From Alsobacter sp045348435 (GTDB lineage: Bacteria > Pseudomonadota > Alphaproteobacteria > Rhizobiales > Beijerinckiaceae): a DNA stretch of 64,000 bases. The DNA is taken from the NCBI RefSeq assembly GCF_045348435.1, contig NZ_CP157484.1, forward strand, positions 5,518,001-5,582,000, read 5' to 3'. The notes below the pieces were generated by a model. It did no database searches. It was not told the DNA's origin and worked only from the letters and a program-made list of their open reading frames with translations. Made by a program: the position numbers and the translations under genes. Below are positions 45,865-54,678 of this stretch, in pieces; position 1 is the first letter of the stretch; every line of letters starts with the position of its first letter.

Positions 45865-47184
45865 CTACTCGGCCGGAACGCCGCTGGCCTGGCGGTTGAA
45901 CGGCACCACCGCGGGGCCCTGCCGCGTCTTGTTCGACTTGCGGTAGTTCTGCTCGCAGTTGGAGATGAAGTCGGCGATGCGCGGCGCGATCTCGGCGCGA
46001 TAGCGCGAGCCGTTGAACACGCCGTAATGGCCCACCTTGGGCTGCACGTAATGCGCCCGCAGGTCCTTGGGGACGGACGTGCACAGCGTGTGCGCCGCCT
46101 CGGTCTGGCCGACGCCCGAGATATCGTCCTTCTCGCCTTCCACCGTCATCAGGCCGCAGCGCTTGATCGCCGTGAGGTCGACCTTCTTATCGCGGTGCAT
46201 CATCTCGCCCCTCGGCAAGGCGTGCTTGACGAACACGGTGTCGACGGTCTGCAGGTAGAACTCCGCCGTCAGGTCCATGACGGCGAGATACTCGTCATAG
46301 AACTCGCGGTGCTTCTCGGCGGAATCGCCGTCCCCCTCGACCAGATGCTTGAACATCTCGCCCTGCGCCTCGAGATGGCGGTCGATGTTCATCGCCATGA
46401 AGCCGGCGAGCTGGAGGAAGCCCGGATAGACGTCCCGCATGAAGCCGGAATTTGGCAGCGGCACCTTGACGATGCAGTTGCGGCGGAACCACTCGATGCC
46501 GCGCTTCTCGGCCAGCAGGTTGACCTGCGTGCGGCTGACGCGCGTATCGATCGGCCCGCCCATCAGCGTCATGGAGAGCGGCGTCTTGGGGTCGTTGTCG
46601 GCCTCCATCCGGGCGATCGCGGCGATCACCGGCACGGCGGGCTGGCACACGGCCATCACGTGCACGTCCGGCCCGAGCAGCTGGAGCATGGAGATGACGT
46701 AGTCGATATAGTCGTCGAGGTCGAAGCGGCCTTCGCTGAGCGGCACCACGCGGGCGTCGATCCAGTCGGTGATGAACACCTCATGGGTGGGCAGGAAGGC
46801 TTCGACGGTGCCGCGCAGCAGCGTGGCGTAATGGCCGGACATCGGCGCGACGATCAGCAGCTTGGGCTGGCGCGGCCGCATCTCGCCCAGCGCGCGATCG
46901 AAGTGGATCAGCTTGCAGAAGGGCGATTCCCAGACATAGCGCTCCATCACGGCGACGCGCTGGCCGCCGACCAGCGTCGACCCGAAGCCGAAGGCCGGCT
47001 TGCCGTAGCGGCGGGTCGAGCGCTCGAAGAGCTCACAGCCGGCCGCCATCGAGCGGCCGAAAGACGTCTTGGAGACGGGATTGAGCGGATTGTCGTAGAA
47101 AACCCGCGTGGCGTCCGCGAAAGCGCGGGCAGGGCCCATCATGGCGTGAGCCGCTTCGTACCACATGTAATAGGGCAGTTGCAT
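45865..47184 (-). CDS. phaZ: Intracellular polyhydroxyalkanoate depolymerase
   Basis: 439 residues, close to the PhaZ1 type of Cupriavidus (419). YYMWYEAAHAMMGPARAFA opens the protein; the catalytic Cys is Cys180 in VMAVCQPAVPV, replacing the Ser of a lipase box as known for this family. APMSGHYATLLRGTVEAFL and TDWIDARVVPLSEGRFDLDDY are characteristic. It releases hydroxybutyrate from storage granules. Start at 47184 has GGAG upstream; a longer open frame adds 29 unconvincing residues. No phasin or phaC nearby. Confidence 0.9.
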   Translation of the reverse strand: MQLPYYMWYEAAHAMMGPARAFADATRVFYDNPLNPVSKTSFGRSMAAGCELFERSTRRYGKPAFGFGSTLVGGQRVAVMERYVWESPFCKLIHFDRALGEMRPRQPKLLIVAPMSGHYATLLRGTVEAFLPTHEVFITDWIDARVVPLSEGRFDLDDYIDYVISMLQLLGPDVHVMAVCQPAVPVIAAIARMEADNDPKTPLSMTLMGGPIDTRVSRTQVNLLAEKRGIEWFRRNCIVKVPLPNSGFMRDVYPGFLQLAGFMAMNIDRHLEAQGEMFKHLVEGDGDSAEKHREFYDEYLAVMDLTAEFYLQTVDTVFVKHALPRGEMMHRDKKVDLTAIKRCGLMTVEGEKDDISGVGQTEAAHTLCTSVPKDLRAHYVQPKVGHYGVFNGSRYRAEIAPRIADFISNCEQNYRKSNKTRQGPAVVPFNRQASGVPAE

Positions 47185-47513
47185 GCTGCACTCCGTTGCT
47201 AGGCCGGGCGTCCTGCGCATGTTGCAATGCGATGCCGACCAGAACCTTAGCGGTTCAGCCCCGTCACACAATCATCCTTAGGTGAAAGAAGCGTGATGAA
47301 CCGGGACAGTGTGTCGCTCAGGTGACGCCCCGTCGGTGAGGAACAACACAGGCCGTGGCGGGATGGTTCCCGCACCGCACAACGCTCAGTCGGACCGCGT
47401 GGCCCCGCCGCAAGTGGCTCGACAGCCTCAACTCACGAAAAAGCGAGCGCTTTCCGCTCTGAAAAGGCCTGAACGAGGCTTTCTCACCGCGAGACACGCA
47501 CTATCTAAACCTC
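47185..47513. promoter_or_regulatory. Divergent control region phaZ / regB
   Basis: 329 bp without a gene. For phaZ (minus strand) a candidate promoter is TTGTGT (47266-47271) and TAAGGT (47244-47249) with 16-nt spacing, 60 nt before the start. For regB, an inverted repeat AAAGCG-AG-CGCTTT at 47440-47453 lies 60 nt before the start, and TATCTA at 47502-47507 is very close to the ATG. No small gene is evident. Confidence 0.4.
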
Positions 47514-48869
47514 ATGCCCGACATGGGAGACATGGACTTCAGCCGCAGCGGCTTCGAACGCAGCGCAAGCCGCCTCCGGCTGGACACGCTGGTGCGTCTG
47601 CGCTGGCTGGCGCTCGCAGGCCAGTGCGTGGCGGTCGGCGTGGTGGCCGGCTGGCTCGAATTCCCGATGAAGACCGAGGCCTGCCTTGCCGTCATCGCCG
47701 TGTCGGTCGCCCTGAATCTGGCCCTGCGCTTCAACTACCCGGTCAGCCAGCGCCTCAGCGACGGCGCGGCGTCCGCCCTGCTGGCCTACGACATCCTGCA
47801 GCTCGCCGCGCTGCTCTACCTGACCGGCGGCCTGGAGAACCCGTTCTCCATGCTGCTCCTGGCGCCCGTGATGATTTCGGCGGCGTCGCTGGCCCCCAGC
47901 CGGACGGTGACGCTGGGCGTCCTGGCGATCACCGCCGCCACCGTGCTGCTCTTCGCCCATGACCCGTTGCCCTGGGCGTCCGACGAACCGCTGCGCTTTC
48001 CGTTCATGTACCGGGCCGGCATCTGGTCGGCCATCCTGCTCGGGCTGGTGTTCATCGGCATTTACGCCTGGCGCGTCACCGAGGAGGCGAGGCAGCTCGC
48101 CCAGGCGCTCGCCGCGACCGAGCTGGTGCTCGCCCGCGAGCAGCATCTCTCGCAGCTCGACGGCCTGGCGGCCGCGGCGGCGCACGAGCTTGGGACCCCG
48201 CTCGCCACCATCGCGCTGGTCGCCAAGGAGCTGGACCTGATCGGCCCCAAGGAAGGCCCCATGGCCGAGGACATCGCGCTCCTGCGCGAGCAGGTGGAGC
48301 GTTGCCGCGGGATCCTGGGCAAGATCACCTCGCTGGGCAACGATCCCGGGCCGCTGGAATCCATGCGGCTCAGCATGCTGGTCGAGGAGATCGCCGCGCC
48401 GCAGCGGCCCTTCGACGTGCAGATCGACGTGGAGACGCGCGGCTCCGGACCCGAACCGGTCTGCCGGCGCAATCCCGGACTTCTCTACGGGCTCGGCAAT
48501 CTGGCCGAGAACGCCGTCGACTTCGCCCGCGAACGGGTGCGGATGACGGCCCGGTGGGACGACGACTCGGTGGCGGTGACCATCCGGGACGACGGCCCCG
48601 GCTTCGCTCCGGACATCCTGGCCCGGGTCGGCGAGCCATACGTCACCAAGCGCGGGGATCGCGGCGCGCAGGGTGGCGGCGGGGGAGGCATGGGCCTCGG
48701 CCTGTTCATCGCCAAGACGCTGCTGGAGCGGTCCGGCGCGACCCTGTCGATGAGCAACGCCCTCCCTCCGCAGACGGGCGCCATGGTGACGGTGACCTGG
48801 CAGCGGCTCGCCTTCGAGCGAGGCGTCGCCGCGTCGCGGCCCCCGCTGGACCCCGGGTTTCCGCTCTGA
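47514..48869 (+). CDS. regB: Redox-sensing histidine kinase RegB/PrrB/ActS
   Basis: 451 residues. About six membrane helices (residues 28-185) include the ubiquinone-binding GGLENPF (105-111). The H-box is AAAHELGTPL with His224, and the redox-active Cys is Cys264 in VERCRGIL; both lie within one residue of Rhodobacter RegB numbering (225, 265). The ATPase domain has NLAENAVDFAR, DDGPGFAPDI and GMGLGLFIAKTLLERSG. It senses quinone and thiol redox state and phosphorylates RegA, the next gene after 71 nt. Confidence 0.96.
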   Translation: MPDMGDMDFSRSGFERSASRLRLDTLVRLRWLALAGQCVAVGVVAGWLEFPMKTEACLAVIAVSVALNLALRFNYPVSQRLSDGAASALLAYDILQLAALLYLTGGLENPFSMLLLAPVMISAASLAPSRTVTLGVLAITAATVLLFAHDPLPWASDEPLRFPFMYRAGIWSAILLGLVFIGIYAWRVTEEARQLAQALAATELVLAREQHLSQLDGLAAAAAHELGTPLATIALVAKELDLIGPKEGPMAEDIALLREQVERCRGILGKITSLGNDPGPLESMRLSMLVEEIAAPQRPFDVQIDVETRGSGPEPVCRRNPGLLYGLGNLAENAVDFARERVRMTARWDDDSVAVTIRDDGPGFAPDILARVGEPYVTKRGDRGAQGGGGGGMGLGLFIAKTLLERSGATLSMSNALPPQTGAMVTVTWQRLAFERGVAASRPPLDPGFPL

Positions 48870-48940
48870 ATGCGTCTTTCGCGCCGAGAGTGAACCAATC
48901 CGAAAACGGCGCGTAGACTCCTTGGAGGCTGTGCAAAGCC

Positions 48941-49513
48941 ATGTTGGACCAACTATCCCCCCGCGCGGCAGGAGCCGCGCTCAGTTCGACCGAGTCGTCC
49001 CTGTTGATCGTGGATGACGACCGCCCGTTCCTGACCCGCCTGGCGCGGGCCATGGAGGCGCGCGGCTATGAGGTCGCGACCGCCGAGACCGTTCAGGACG
49101 GCGTGGCCGCGATCAGGGCGAAGCCGCCGGCTTTCGCCGTGATCGACATGCGCCTCGCCGACGGCAACGGCCTGGACGTCTTGGCGGAGCTCAACGAGCG
49201 CCGTCCGGAGGCCCGCGGCATCATCCTGACCGGCTACGGCAACATCGCCACTGCGGTGACGGCCGTGAAGCTCGGCGCCTATGACTACCTGTCGAAACCG
49301 GCCGACGCGGACGAGATCGACGCCGCCCTGAAGGCGACCGGCGACGAGCGCGCCGCGCCGCCGGCCAACCCCATGTCGGCGGACCGGGTGCGCTGGGAGC
49401 ACATCCAGCGCGTGTACGAACTGTGCGGACGCAACGTCTCAGAGACGGCGCGGCGCCTGGCCATGCATCGACGCACCCTGCAGCGGATCCTGGCCAAGCG
49501 CGCCCCCCGCTGA
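48941..49513 (+). CDS. regA: Response regulator RegA/PrrA/ActR
   Basis: 190 residues. Receiver domain with VDDDRPF, phospho-acceptor Asp69 in VIDMRLADGNG, and the switch ILTGYGNIATAV, then YLSKP. A short linker precedes the Fis-type helix-turn-helix GRNVSETARRLAMHRRTLQRIL. It is the global redox regulator of respiration, carbon and nitrogen fixation in alphaproteobacteria. Partner kinase directly upstream. Confidence 0.97.
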   Translation: MLDQLSPRAAGAALSSTESSLLIVDDDRPFLTRLARAMEARGYEVATAETVQDGVAAIRAKPPAFAVIDMRLADGNGLDVLAELNERRPEARGIILTGYGNIATAVTAVKLGAYDYLSKPADADEIDAALKATGDERAAPPANPMSADRVRWEHIQRVYELCGRNVSETARRLAMHRRTLQRILAKRAPR

Positions 49514-49547
49514 CCGGGGCCGTCCGTCCGGCGGTTTGAGCCGCGAC

Positions 49548-49574
49548 CGGGGGTCGTGCTAAGCACGGCCCCCG
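49548..49574. terminator. Strong hairpin after regA
   Basis: CGGGGGTCGTGC-TAA-GCACGGCCCCCG: a 12-bp stem with one G-U pair and a 3-nt loop. It lies 34 nt after the regA stop and 21 nt before the aminotransferase start. No T-tract follows on either strand, so it may be an attenuator or a leader structure for the next gene. Confidence 0.5.
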
Positions 49575-49595
49575 TCGTTGCGTCGGAGCCGTTCG

Positions 49596-50750
49596 ATGAA
49601 CCCGATTTTCGCCGACCTGCCCACCACCGTGTTCGAGGTCATGTCGCGCCTGGCGCGGGAGACCGGGGCGATCAATCTCGGCCAGGGCTTCCCGGACTCG
49701 CCCGGCCCCGAGGACGTCCGCCGCGCCGCCGCCGACGCCGTGATGACGGGCTGGAACCAGTATCCGCCCATGATGGGCCTGCCCGAGCTGCGCCAGGCCG
49801 TCGCCAGCCATTACGCCCACCACCAGGGCGTCGAACTCGATCCCGAGCGCGAGGTGATGGTCACCTCCGGAGCCACGGAGGCGCTGGCCGGCGCCCTCAT
49901 GGCGCTGATCGAACCGGGCGACGAGGTCGTTCTCTTCCAGCCGCTCTACGACGCCTATCTGCCGCTGGTGCTGCGGGCCGGCGGCGTGCCCCGCTTCGTG
50001 CGCCTGCAGCCCCCGCACTGGCGCTTCACGCAGGAGATGCTGGAGGAGGCCTTCTCGCCGCGCACGCGCGTCGTTCTCTTCAACAACCCGCTCAATCCCG
50101 CCGGCGTCGTCTATGGCCGCGAGGACATGGAGCTTCTCGCCCGGTTCTGCATCCGCAGCGGCGCGGTCGCGGTGTGCGACGAGGTGTGGGAGCACGTGGT
50201 GTTCGACGGCCTGCGGCACCTTTCCATGCTGTCCATCCCGGGCATGCGCGACCGCACCGTCAAGATCGGCTCGGCCGGCAAGATCTTCTCGCTCACGGGC
50301 TGGAAGGTCGGCTTCGTCTGCGCCGCGCCGGAGATCCTGCGCGTCCTCGCCAAGGCGCACCAGTTCCTCACCTTCACGACGCCGCCCAACCTCCAGGCCG
50401 CGGTGGCCTACGGGCTGGGCAAGGACGATGCCTATTTCGAGGGCATGCGGCGCGACCTGCAGCGCAGCCGCGACCGTTTCGCCGACGGGCTGAAGGAACG
50501 CGGCCTCGCCGTCCTGCCGAGCGCCGGAACCTACTTCCTCAATCTCGACATCGGCCCGCTCGGCGAGACCGACGACGTCGCCTTCTGCGAGCGTCTCGTG
50601 CGCCAGCACGGCGTCGCCGCGATCCCCGTGTCGGCCTTCTACGCGCAGGATCCGATCAGGAGCGTGGTGCGGTTCTGCTTCGCCAAGGGCGACGAGGTTC
50701 TGGACGGCGCCCTGGCCCGCCTGGGCTCGGTCGCCCGGCAGGCGGCCTGA
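49596..50750 (+). CDS. Class I/II PLP-dependent aminotransferase
   Basis: 384 residues, fold type I. INLGQGFPDSPGPEDVRRAA at the N-terminus, YPPMMGLPELRQAVASHY, NNPLNPAGVVY and the PLP lysine in IGSAGKIFSLTGWKVGF follow the kynurenine/glutamine-K/methionine aminotransferase group. The exact amino acid is not readable. The next gene starts 7 nt later, so both are one unit. Confidence 0.9.
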   Translation: MNPIFADLPTTVFEVMSRLARETGAINLGQGFPDSPGPEDVRRAAADAVMTGWNQYPPMMGLPELRQAVASHYAHHQGVELDPEREVMVTSGATEALAGALMALIEPGDEVVLFQPLYDAYLPLVLRAGGVPRFVRLQPPHWRFTQEMLEEAFSPRTRVVLFNNPLNPAGVVYGREDMELLARFCIRSGAVAVCDEVWEHVVFDGLRHLSMLSIPGMRDRTVKIGSAGKIFSLTGWKVGFVCAAPEILRVLAKAHQFLTFTTPPNLQAAVAYGLGKDDAYFEGMRRDLQRSRDRFADGLKERGLAVLPSAGTYFLNLDIGPLGETDDVAFCERLVRQHGVAAIPVSAFYAQDPIRSVVRFCFAKGDEVLDGALARLGSVARQAA

Positions 50751-50757
50751 GGCGGCC

Positions 50758-51885
50758 GTGGCGGGTCCTGGCGCTCTGGCTCTCCTTCGCATCCTGGGCG
50801 CCTCGGCTCTCGCGGCGGTCGGATTACTGACCGGCCCGGTCCAGGCCCAGACCCCGGCCGCGCCCGCGGCCAAATCGCTGACCCTCTACGCCTGGCCCGA
50901 CTATTTCGACGCCGCGATGCTGGACCGGTTCACCCGCGAGACCGGCGTCACCATCCTGTACGACCCTTATGACGGGCCCGACGCCGCCGAGGCGAGGCTC
51001 GCCGGCGGCCAGGCGGGGTACGACGTCGTGGCGGCGTCCGGGCCGATGGTCCAGCGGCTCTCGGCCAAAGGCGTCCTGTCGCGGCTCGACCGGACCCGGC
51101 TGCCCGGCCTGAAGTCCGTCTGGCCGGAGGTCGCCGACCGCCTGCGCGCCTTCGACCCCCTCGGGACGGCCGCGCCCTATATGTGGGGCGCGTTCGGCAT
51201 CGGCTACAACGTCGCCAAGATCCGCGAGCGGCTGGGCGACCGCCAGAACGGCGGCTGGGACATGGCGTTCCGGACGGAGGTGGGCCGCCTCAAGGATTGC
51301 GGCGTCATGCTCGCCGATGCGCCGGACGACATCTACGCGGCCGTCCTGCGCATGCTGGCGCTCCCGCCGGACCTGAAGCGCCCGCCCGACATCGACCGCG
51401 CCACCGACACGCTGTTCCGGACCCGCACCGCCATCGCCCGCTACGGGACGGCGGAGGCCGCCAACGGGCTGGCGAGCGGCGAGGCCTGCCTGGCGGCGGC
51501 CAGTTCGGCGGATGTCGTGCAGGCCCGCAAGCGGGCCAGGGAGGCGGAGAACGGCGTCGAGATCGCCTTCCTGGTTCCGCGCGAGGGTGCGCCCATCTGG
51601 ATCGACTCGCTCGTCATCCCGGGAGACGCCCCGCACAGGGACGCGGCCTACGCATTCGTGGAGTTCATGCTGAGGCCGGACGTGGCCGCCCGGAACGTCG
51701 AGGCGGTGGGCTACGCCAGCGCGGTGCTGGCCGCCAGGCCGCTGGTCAGGCCCGAGATCGCCAACGACGCCGCAGTCTATCCGGCGCCGGACGCCGTGCG
51801 GCGGTTGTTCGCCGTCCCGGCCCCGGACGAGCGCATCCAGAAGCAGATCGCCCGGGGCTGGCAGAAGGTGAAGACCGGCAAATAG
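50758..51885 (+). CDS. Polyamine-type (PotF/PotD) extracellular binding protein
   Basis: 375 residues from a GTG. A signal peptide (LRILGASALAAVGLLTGPVQAQ) precedes KSLTLYAWPDYFDAAMLDRFTRETG, the usual opening of putrescine/spermidine-binding proteins; GYDVVAASGPMVQRL and DSLVIPGDAPHRDAAYAFVEFMLRPD are family segments. Periplasmic ligand capture for an ABC importer is expected, but no permease or ATPase is adjacent. Convergent with ybhN at 1 nt. Confidence 0.87.
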   Translation: MAGPGALALLRILGASALAAVGLLTGPVQAQTPAAPAAKSLTLYAWPDYFDAAMLDRFTRETGVTILYDPYDGPDAAEARLAGGQAGYDVVAASGPMVQRLSAKGVLSRLDRTRLPGLKSVWPEVADRLRAFDPLGTAAPYMWGAFGIGYNVAKIRERLGDRQNGGWDMAFRTEVGRLKDCGVMLADAPDDIYAAVLRMLALPPDLKRPPDIDRATDTLFRTRTAIARYGTAEAANGLASGEACLAAASSADVVQARKRAREAENGVEIAFLVPREGAPIWIDSLVIPGDAPHRDAAYAFVEFMLRPDVAARNVEAVGYASAVLAARPLVRPEIANDAAVYPAPDAVRRLFAVPAPDERIQKQIARGWQKVKTGK

Positions 51886-51886
51886 C

Positions 51887-52882
51887 TCATCGCTCGGCCT
51901 TGCGACGGCGGTGGAGCAACTCGCTGATCCCGAACGTCGCCCCCGCAAGGACGAGCGGGACGAAGAAGTAGATCGCCCGGAACGCCAGCAGCCCGCCGAT
52001 CAGGTTCGCGCCCGGCAGCAGCACGCCGACCACGCTCTCGATGACGCCGAGCCCGCCCGGCACGTGGGTGATCATCGTGGCCGTGTTGGCGATGACGTAG
52101 ACCGAGGCGACCGACAGGTAGTCGACCTCGGCCTGCGAGGCCAGCGCCTGGTGGAGGCAGCCGGCCACGAGCGCGAAGTTCACCGCCCCCACCACGACCT
52201 GCGCCAGCGCCAGCCTCACGGGCGGCGTCTCGATGGACCAGCCGCGGATCGAGACGGCTCGCGGCCCCCAGGCGGAGAGCGCCACATAGGCGGCCGTGAG
52301 CGCCAGGCAGGCGACCCCGAGCGCGACGACCCAGCCCTCGCCGAGGCCGATCACCTTCGCGCCGAGGTCCGGGCGCAGCAGCAGCGCTGCCCCGCCCAGC
52401 GCCAGCAGGCCGAGCCCGACCGTGGCGCCGCAGAACACGACCAGCTTGGCGACGTCGCTGACGCCGAGCCCCCAGCGGGAGTAGAAGCGATACCGGATGG
52501 CCCCGCTGCTCAGGCCCGCGAAGCCGATGCTGTGGCCGAGGCCAAGGCTCGTGAAAGAGGCGAGCGCCGCCTTCCAATAGGGCAGGGGCTTCCCGAGATA
52601 GCGCAGCGCCAGCCAGTCGAAGCCGGTCAACGCCACATAGCTCGCCGCCGCGAAGCCGCCCGCCGCGGCGAGGCGCGAACCCGGAACAGCCTGCACGGAG
52701 GCGACGATCTCGTCGAAGCTGTGCTGGCGCAGCGTGCGCCAGATCAGGAAGGCCGACAGCGCCACCGCCGCGATCGCGAAGGCTCGCGACCAGAGGCGCT
52801 TGCGGGCGCCGGCGTGGCGCGCGCCGGACCGGGGCTCGTCTCGGGCCTGCGGGGCGGCTCCCGCGTCCTGGGCGACCGTCAT
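51887..52882 (-). CDS. ybhN: YbhN/UPF0104 family (LPG synthetase-like) membrane protein
   Basis: 331 residues, about eight membrane helices after a basic N-terminus (about 1-30). GLGHSIGFAGLSSGAIRYRFYSRWGL and THVPGGLGVIESVVGVLLPG are the signature segments of the lysylphosphatidylglycerol-synthase membrane domain family. The catalytic domain of MprF is absent. E. coli YbhN has been linked to lipid transport or phospholipid homeostasis in some work. It overlaps ybhP by 4 nt. Confidence 0.88.
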   Translation of the reverse strand: MTVAQDAGAAPQARDEPRSGARHAGARKRLWSRAFAIAAVALSAFLIWRTLRQHSFDEIVASVQAVPGSRLAAAGGFAAASYVALTGFDWLALRYLGKPLPYWKAALASFTSLGLGHSIGFAGLSSGAIRYRFYSRWGLGVSDVAKLVVFCGATVGLGLLALGGAALLLRPDLGAKVIGLGEGWVVALGVACLALTAAYVALSAWGPRAVSIRGWSIETPPVRLALAQVVVGAVNFALVAGCLHQALASQAEVDYLSVASVYVIANTATMITHVPGGLGVIESVVGVLLPGANLIGGLLAFRAIYFFVPLVLAGATFGISELLHRRRKAER

Positions 52883-53682
52883 GCGGGGGCCGCCTCCGCC
52901 CGGAGCGGCGCGTCCCGCCCGGCCTCGATCCGCAGGGAGGGGGAACTCGGCCGGGTCAGCCGGAACTCCACCAGCAGCGGCAGGTGATCCGATGCGGCCC
53001 GGGCCAGCGGCGTCCGGATCGTCTCGGCCCGGGTCACCTCGACGCCGCCCGACACGAACACGTGGTCGATGCGCAGCATCGGCATGCGGCTGGGGAAGGT
53101 CGCCTGCGCCCTGGCCGATGCAGGCGAAGTCTGCGCGTCGCGCAGCCGCGCCGCGACGCGCCGATAGGCCCGCGAGCGCGGCGCCGCGTTGAAGTCGCCC
53201 AGCAGGATCACCGGATCGGCGCAGCGGGGGTGGCCGAGCCACTCCGGACCCAACAGCGCCTCGATCTGGTTCAGCCGCTCCTGGCCGCGCAGGCCCATAT
53301 GGGTGTTGATCACCTGCACCTCGCCGCCCTGCGCCTGGACGGCGGCCCACAGCGCCCCGCGCGGCTCGATGCCGGGCCTGGACCGGAGGCCCGGAAGCGC
53401 GCCCGCCTTGACGATGCGCGAGGGCCGCGCCGTCAGGATGGCGTCGCCATACTGCTCCTCCATGACCCGCAAGGCCGGGTGGAAATGCATCTGCATGCCG
53501 AGCCGGTCGGCGATCGCCCGGGCCTGGTCCACGCCGCCCGTCCGCAGGCGTCCCACGTCGACCTCCTGCAGCGCCACGATGTCCGGCTGGCAGGCGGCGA
53601 TCACCGCCGCGATGCGGCCCGGATCGAGAACGCCGTCGATTCCCAGGCAGCGATGGACGTTGTAGGTGAGGATCCGGGTCAT
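52879..53682 (-). CDS. ybhP: Endonuclease/exonuclease/phosphatase family protein (YbhP-like)
   Basis: 267 residues. TYNVHRCLGIDG, IVALQEVDVGR (metal Glu), VINTHMGLRGQERLNQ, LLGDFNAAPRSRAYR and IDHVFVS are the ordered EEP motifs. There is no signal peptide. In E. coli the gene sits with clsB and ybhN; here it is coupled to ybhN, which supports a link with membrane lipids over a DNA-repair role. Confidence 0.88.
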   Translation of the reverse strand: MTRILTYNVHRCLGIDGVLDPGRIAAVIAACQPDIVALQEVDVGRLRTGGVDQARAIADRLGMQMHFHPALRVMEEQYGDAILTARPSRIVKAGALPGLRSRPGIEPRGALWAAVQAQGGEVQVINTHMGLRGQERLNQIEALLGPEWLGHPRCADPVILLGDFNAAPRSRAYRRVAARLRDAQTSPASARAQATFPSRMPMLRIDHVFVSGGVEVTRAETIRTPLARAASDHLPLLVEFRLTRPSSPSLRIEAGRDAPLRAEAAPA

Positions 53683-53892
53683 GCGGCCTTGTGGTGTGGT
53701 CGACGCGTCCGCGCGCGCCCGGATGCAACGCCCGAGGCGGGCGAGCGTTCGGCCCGACCTCGCAATCCCTCATGGAGCGGTTGCGCCGGCGGCCCTTCCA
53801 ACCGCCCGGGCGCGGCATTAGGCTCCCGGCCTCTCCGCCCGGCCGACGGGCGCAAGGCCCGGCCGGGCCGACCTGAATGGGATGACGCCGCC

Positions 53893-54678
53893 ATGGATCT
53901 CGGATTGAAGGACAAGAAGGCGCTGGTGGTCGGCGCGAGCCGCGGCCTCGGCGCCGCGATCGCCCGTACGCTGGCGCTCGAGGGCGCGACCGTGTTCGCC
54001 GCCGCGCGCAGCGTCGACAAGATCGAGGCTTGGATCGCCGAACTGCCGGCCGACGCGCGGGGCCGCGTCTCCGCCGTCAGGCTCGACACCGGCGACCTCG
54101 CCCAGGTGGACGCGGCCTGCGAGACCCTGCTGGCGCAGGGCGGGGTGGACATCCTGGTCAACAACACCGGCGGGCCTCCGCCCGGCGTGGCGGCCGAGGT
54201 CAAGCGCGACGCCTGGATCACGCAGTTCCAGGGCATGGCGGCGAACCTGTTCCACCTCACGCAGCGTCTGCTTCCCCCGATGCGCGAGCGCAAATGGGGC
54301 CGGGTGATCACGGTGGCGTCGTCGGGAATCGAGCAGCCGATCCCCAATCTGGCGCTCTCCAACGGGATCCGCTCGGCCGTGCTGGGCTGGTCCAAGACGC
54401 TGGCGGCCGAAGTCGCGGGGGACGGAATCACGGTCAACATGGTCCTGCCCGGCCGCATCAAGACGGAGCGGCTGGGCCAGCTCGACAAGGCCAACGCCGA
54501 GCGCCAGAACGTCTCCGTCGAGAAGATCGCCGAAGCCTCGCGCGCCGCCATCCCGGCCGGCCGCTACGGCACGCCGCAGGAATTCGCCAACGTGGTGGCG
54601 TTCCTGGCGGGCGAGCCCGCCTCCTATGTGACGGGCTCGAAGATCCGCATCGACGGCGGCGCGACCCGCAGCGTCTGA
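53893..54678 (+). CDS. SDR-family protein lacking the usual Tyr/Lys (BKR-like subgroup)
   Basis: 261 residues. VVGASRGLGAAIARTLA is the nucleotide motif and NNTGGPPPG replaces NNAG. After VASSGIEQPI the expected YxxxK is missing: the aligned stretch reads LALSNGIRSAVLGWSK, with Ser and Arg at the Tyr and Lys places. A known SDR subgroup related to ketoacyl reductases has this departure from the catalytic tetrad. SYVTGSKIRIDGGATRSV ends the protein as usual. Substrate unknown. Confidence 0.87.
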   Translation: MDLGLKDKKALVVGASRGLGAAIARTLALEGATVFAAARSVDKIEAWIAELPADARGRVSAVRLDTGDLAQVDAACETLLAQGGVDILVNNTGGPPPGVAAEVKRDAWITQFQGMAANLFHLTQRLLPPMRERKWGRVITVASSGIEQPIPNLALSNGIRSAVLGWSKTLAAEVAGDGITVNMVLPGRIKTERLGQLDKANAERQNVSVEKIAEASRAAIPAGRYGTPQEFANVVAFLAGEPASYVTGSKIRIDGGATRSV

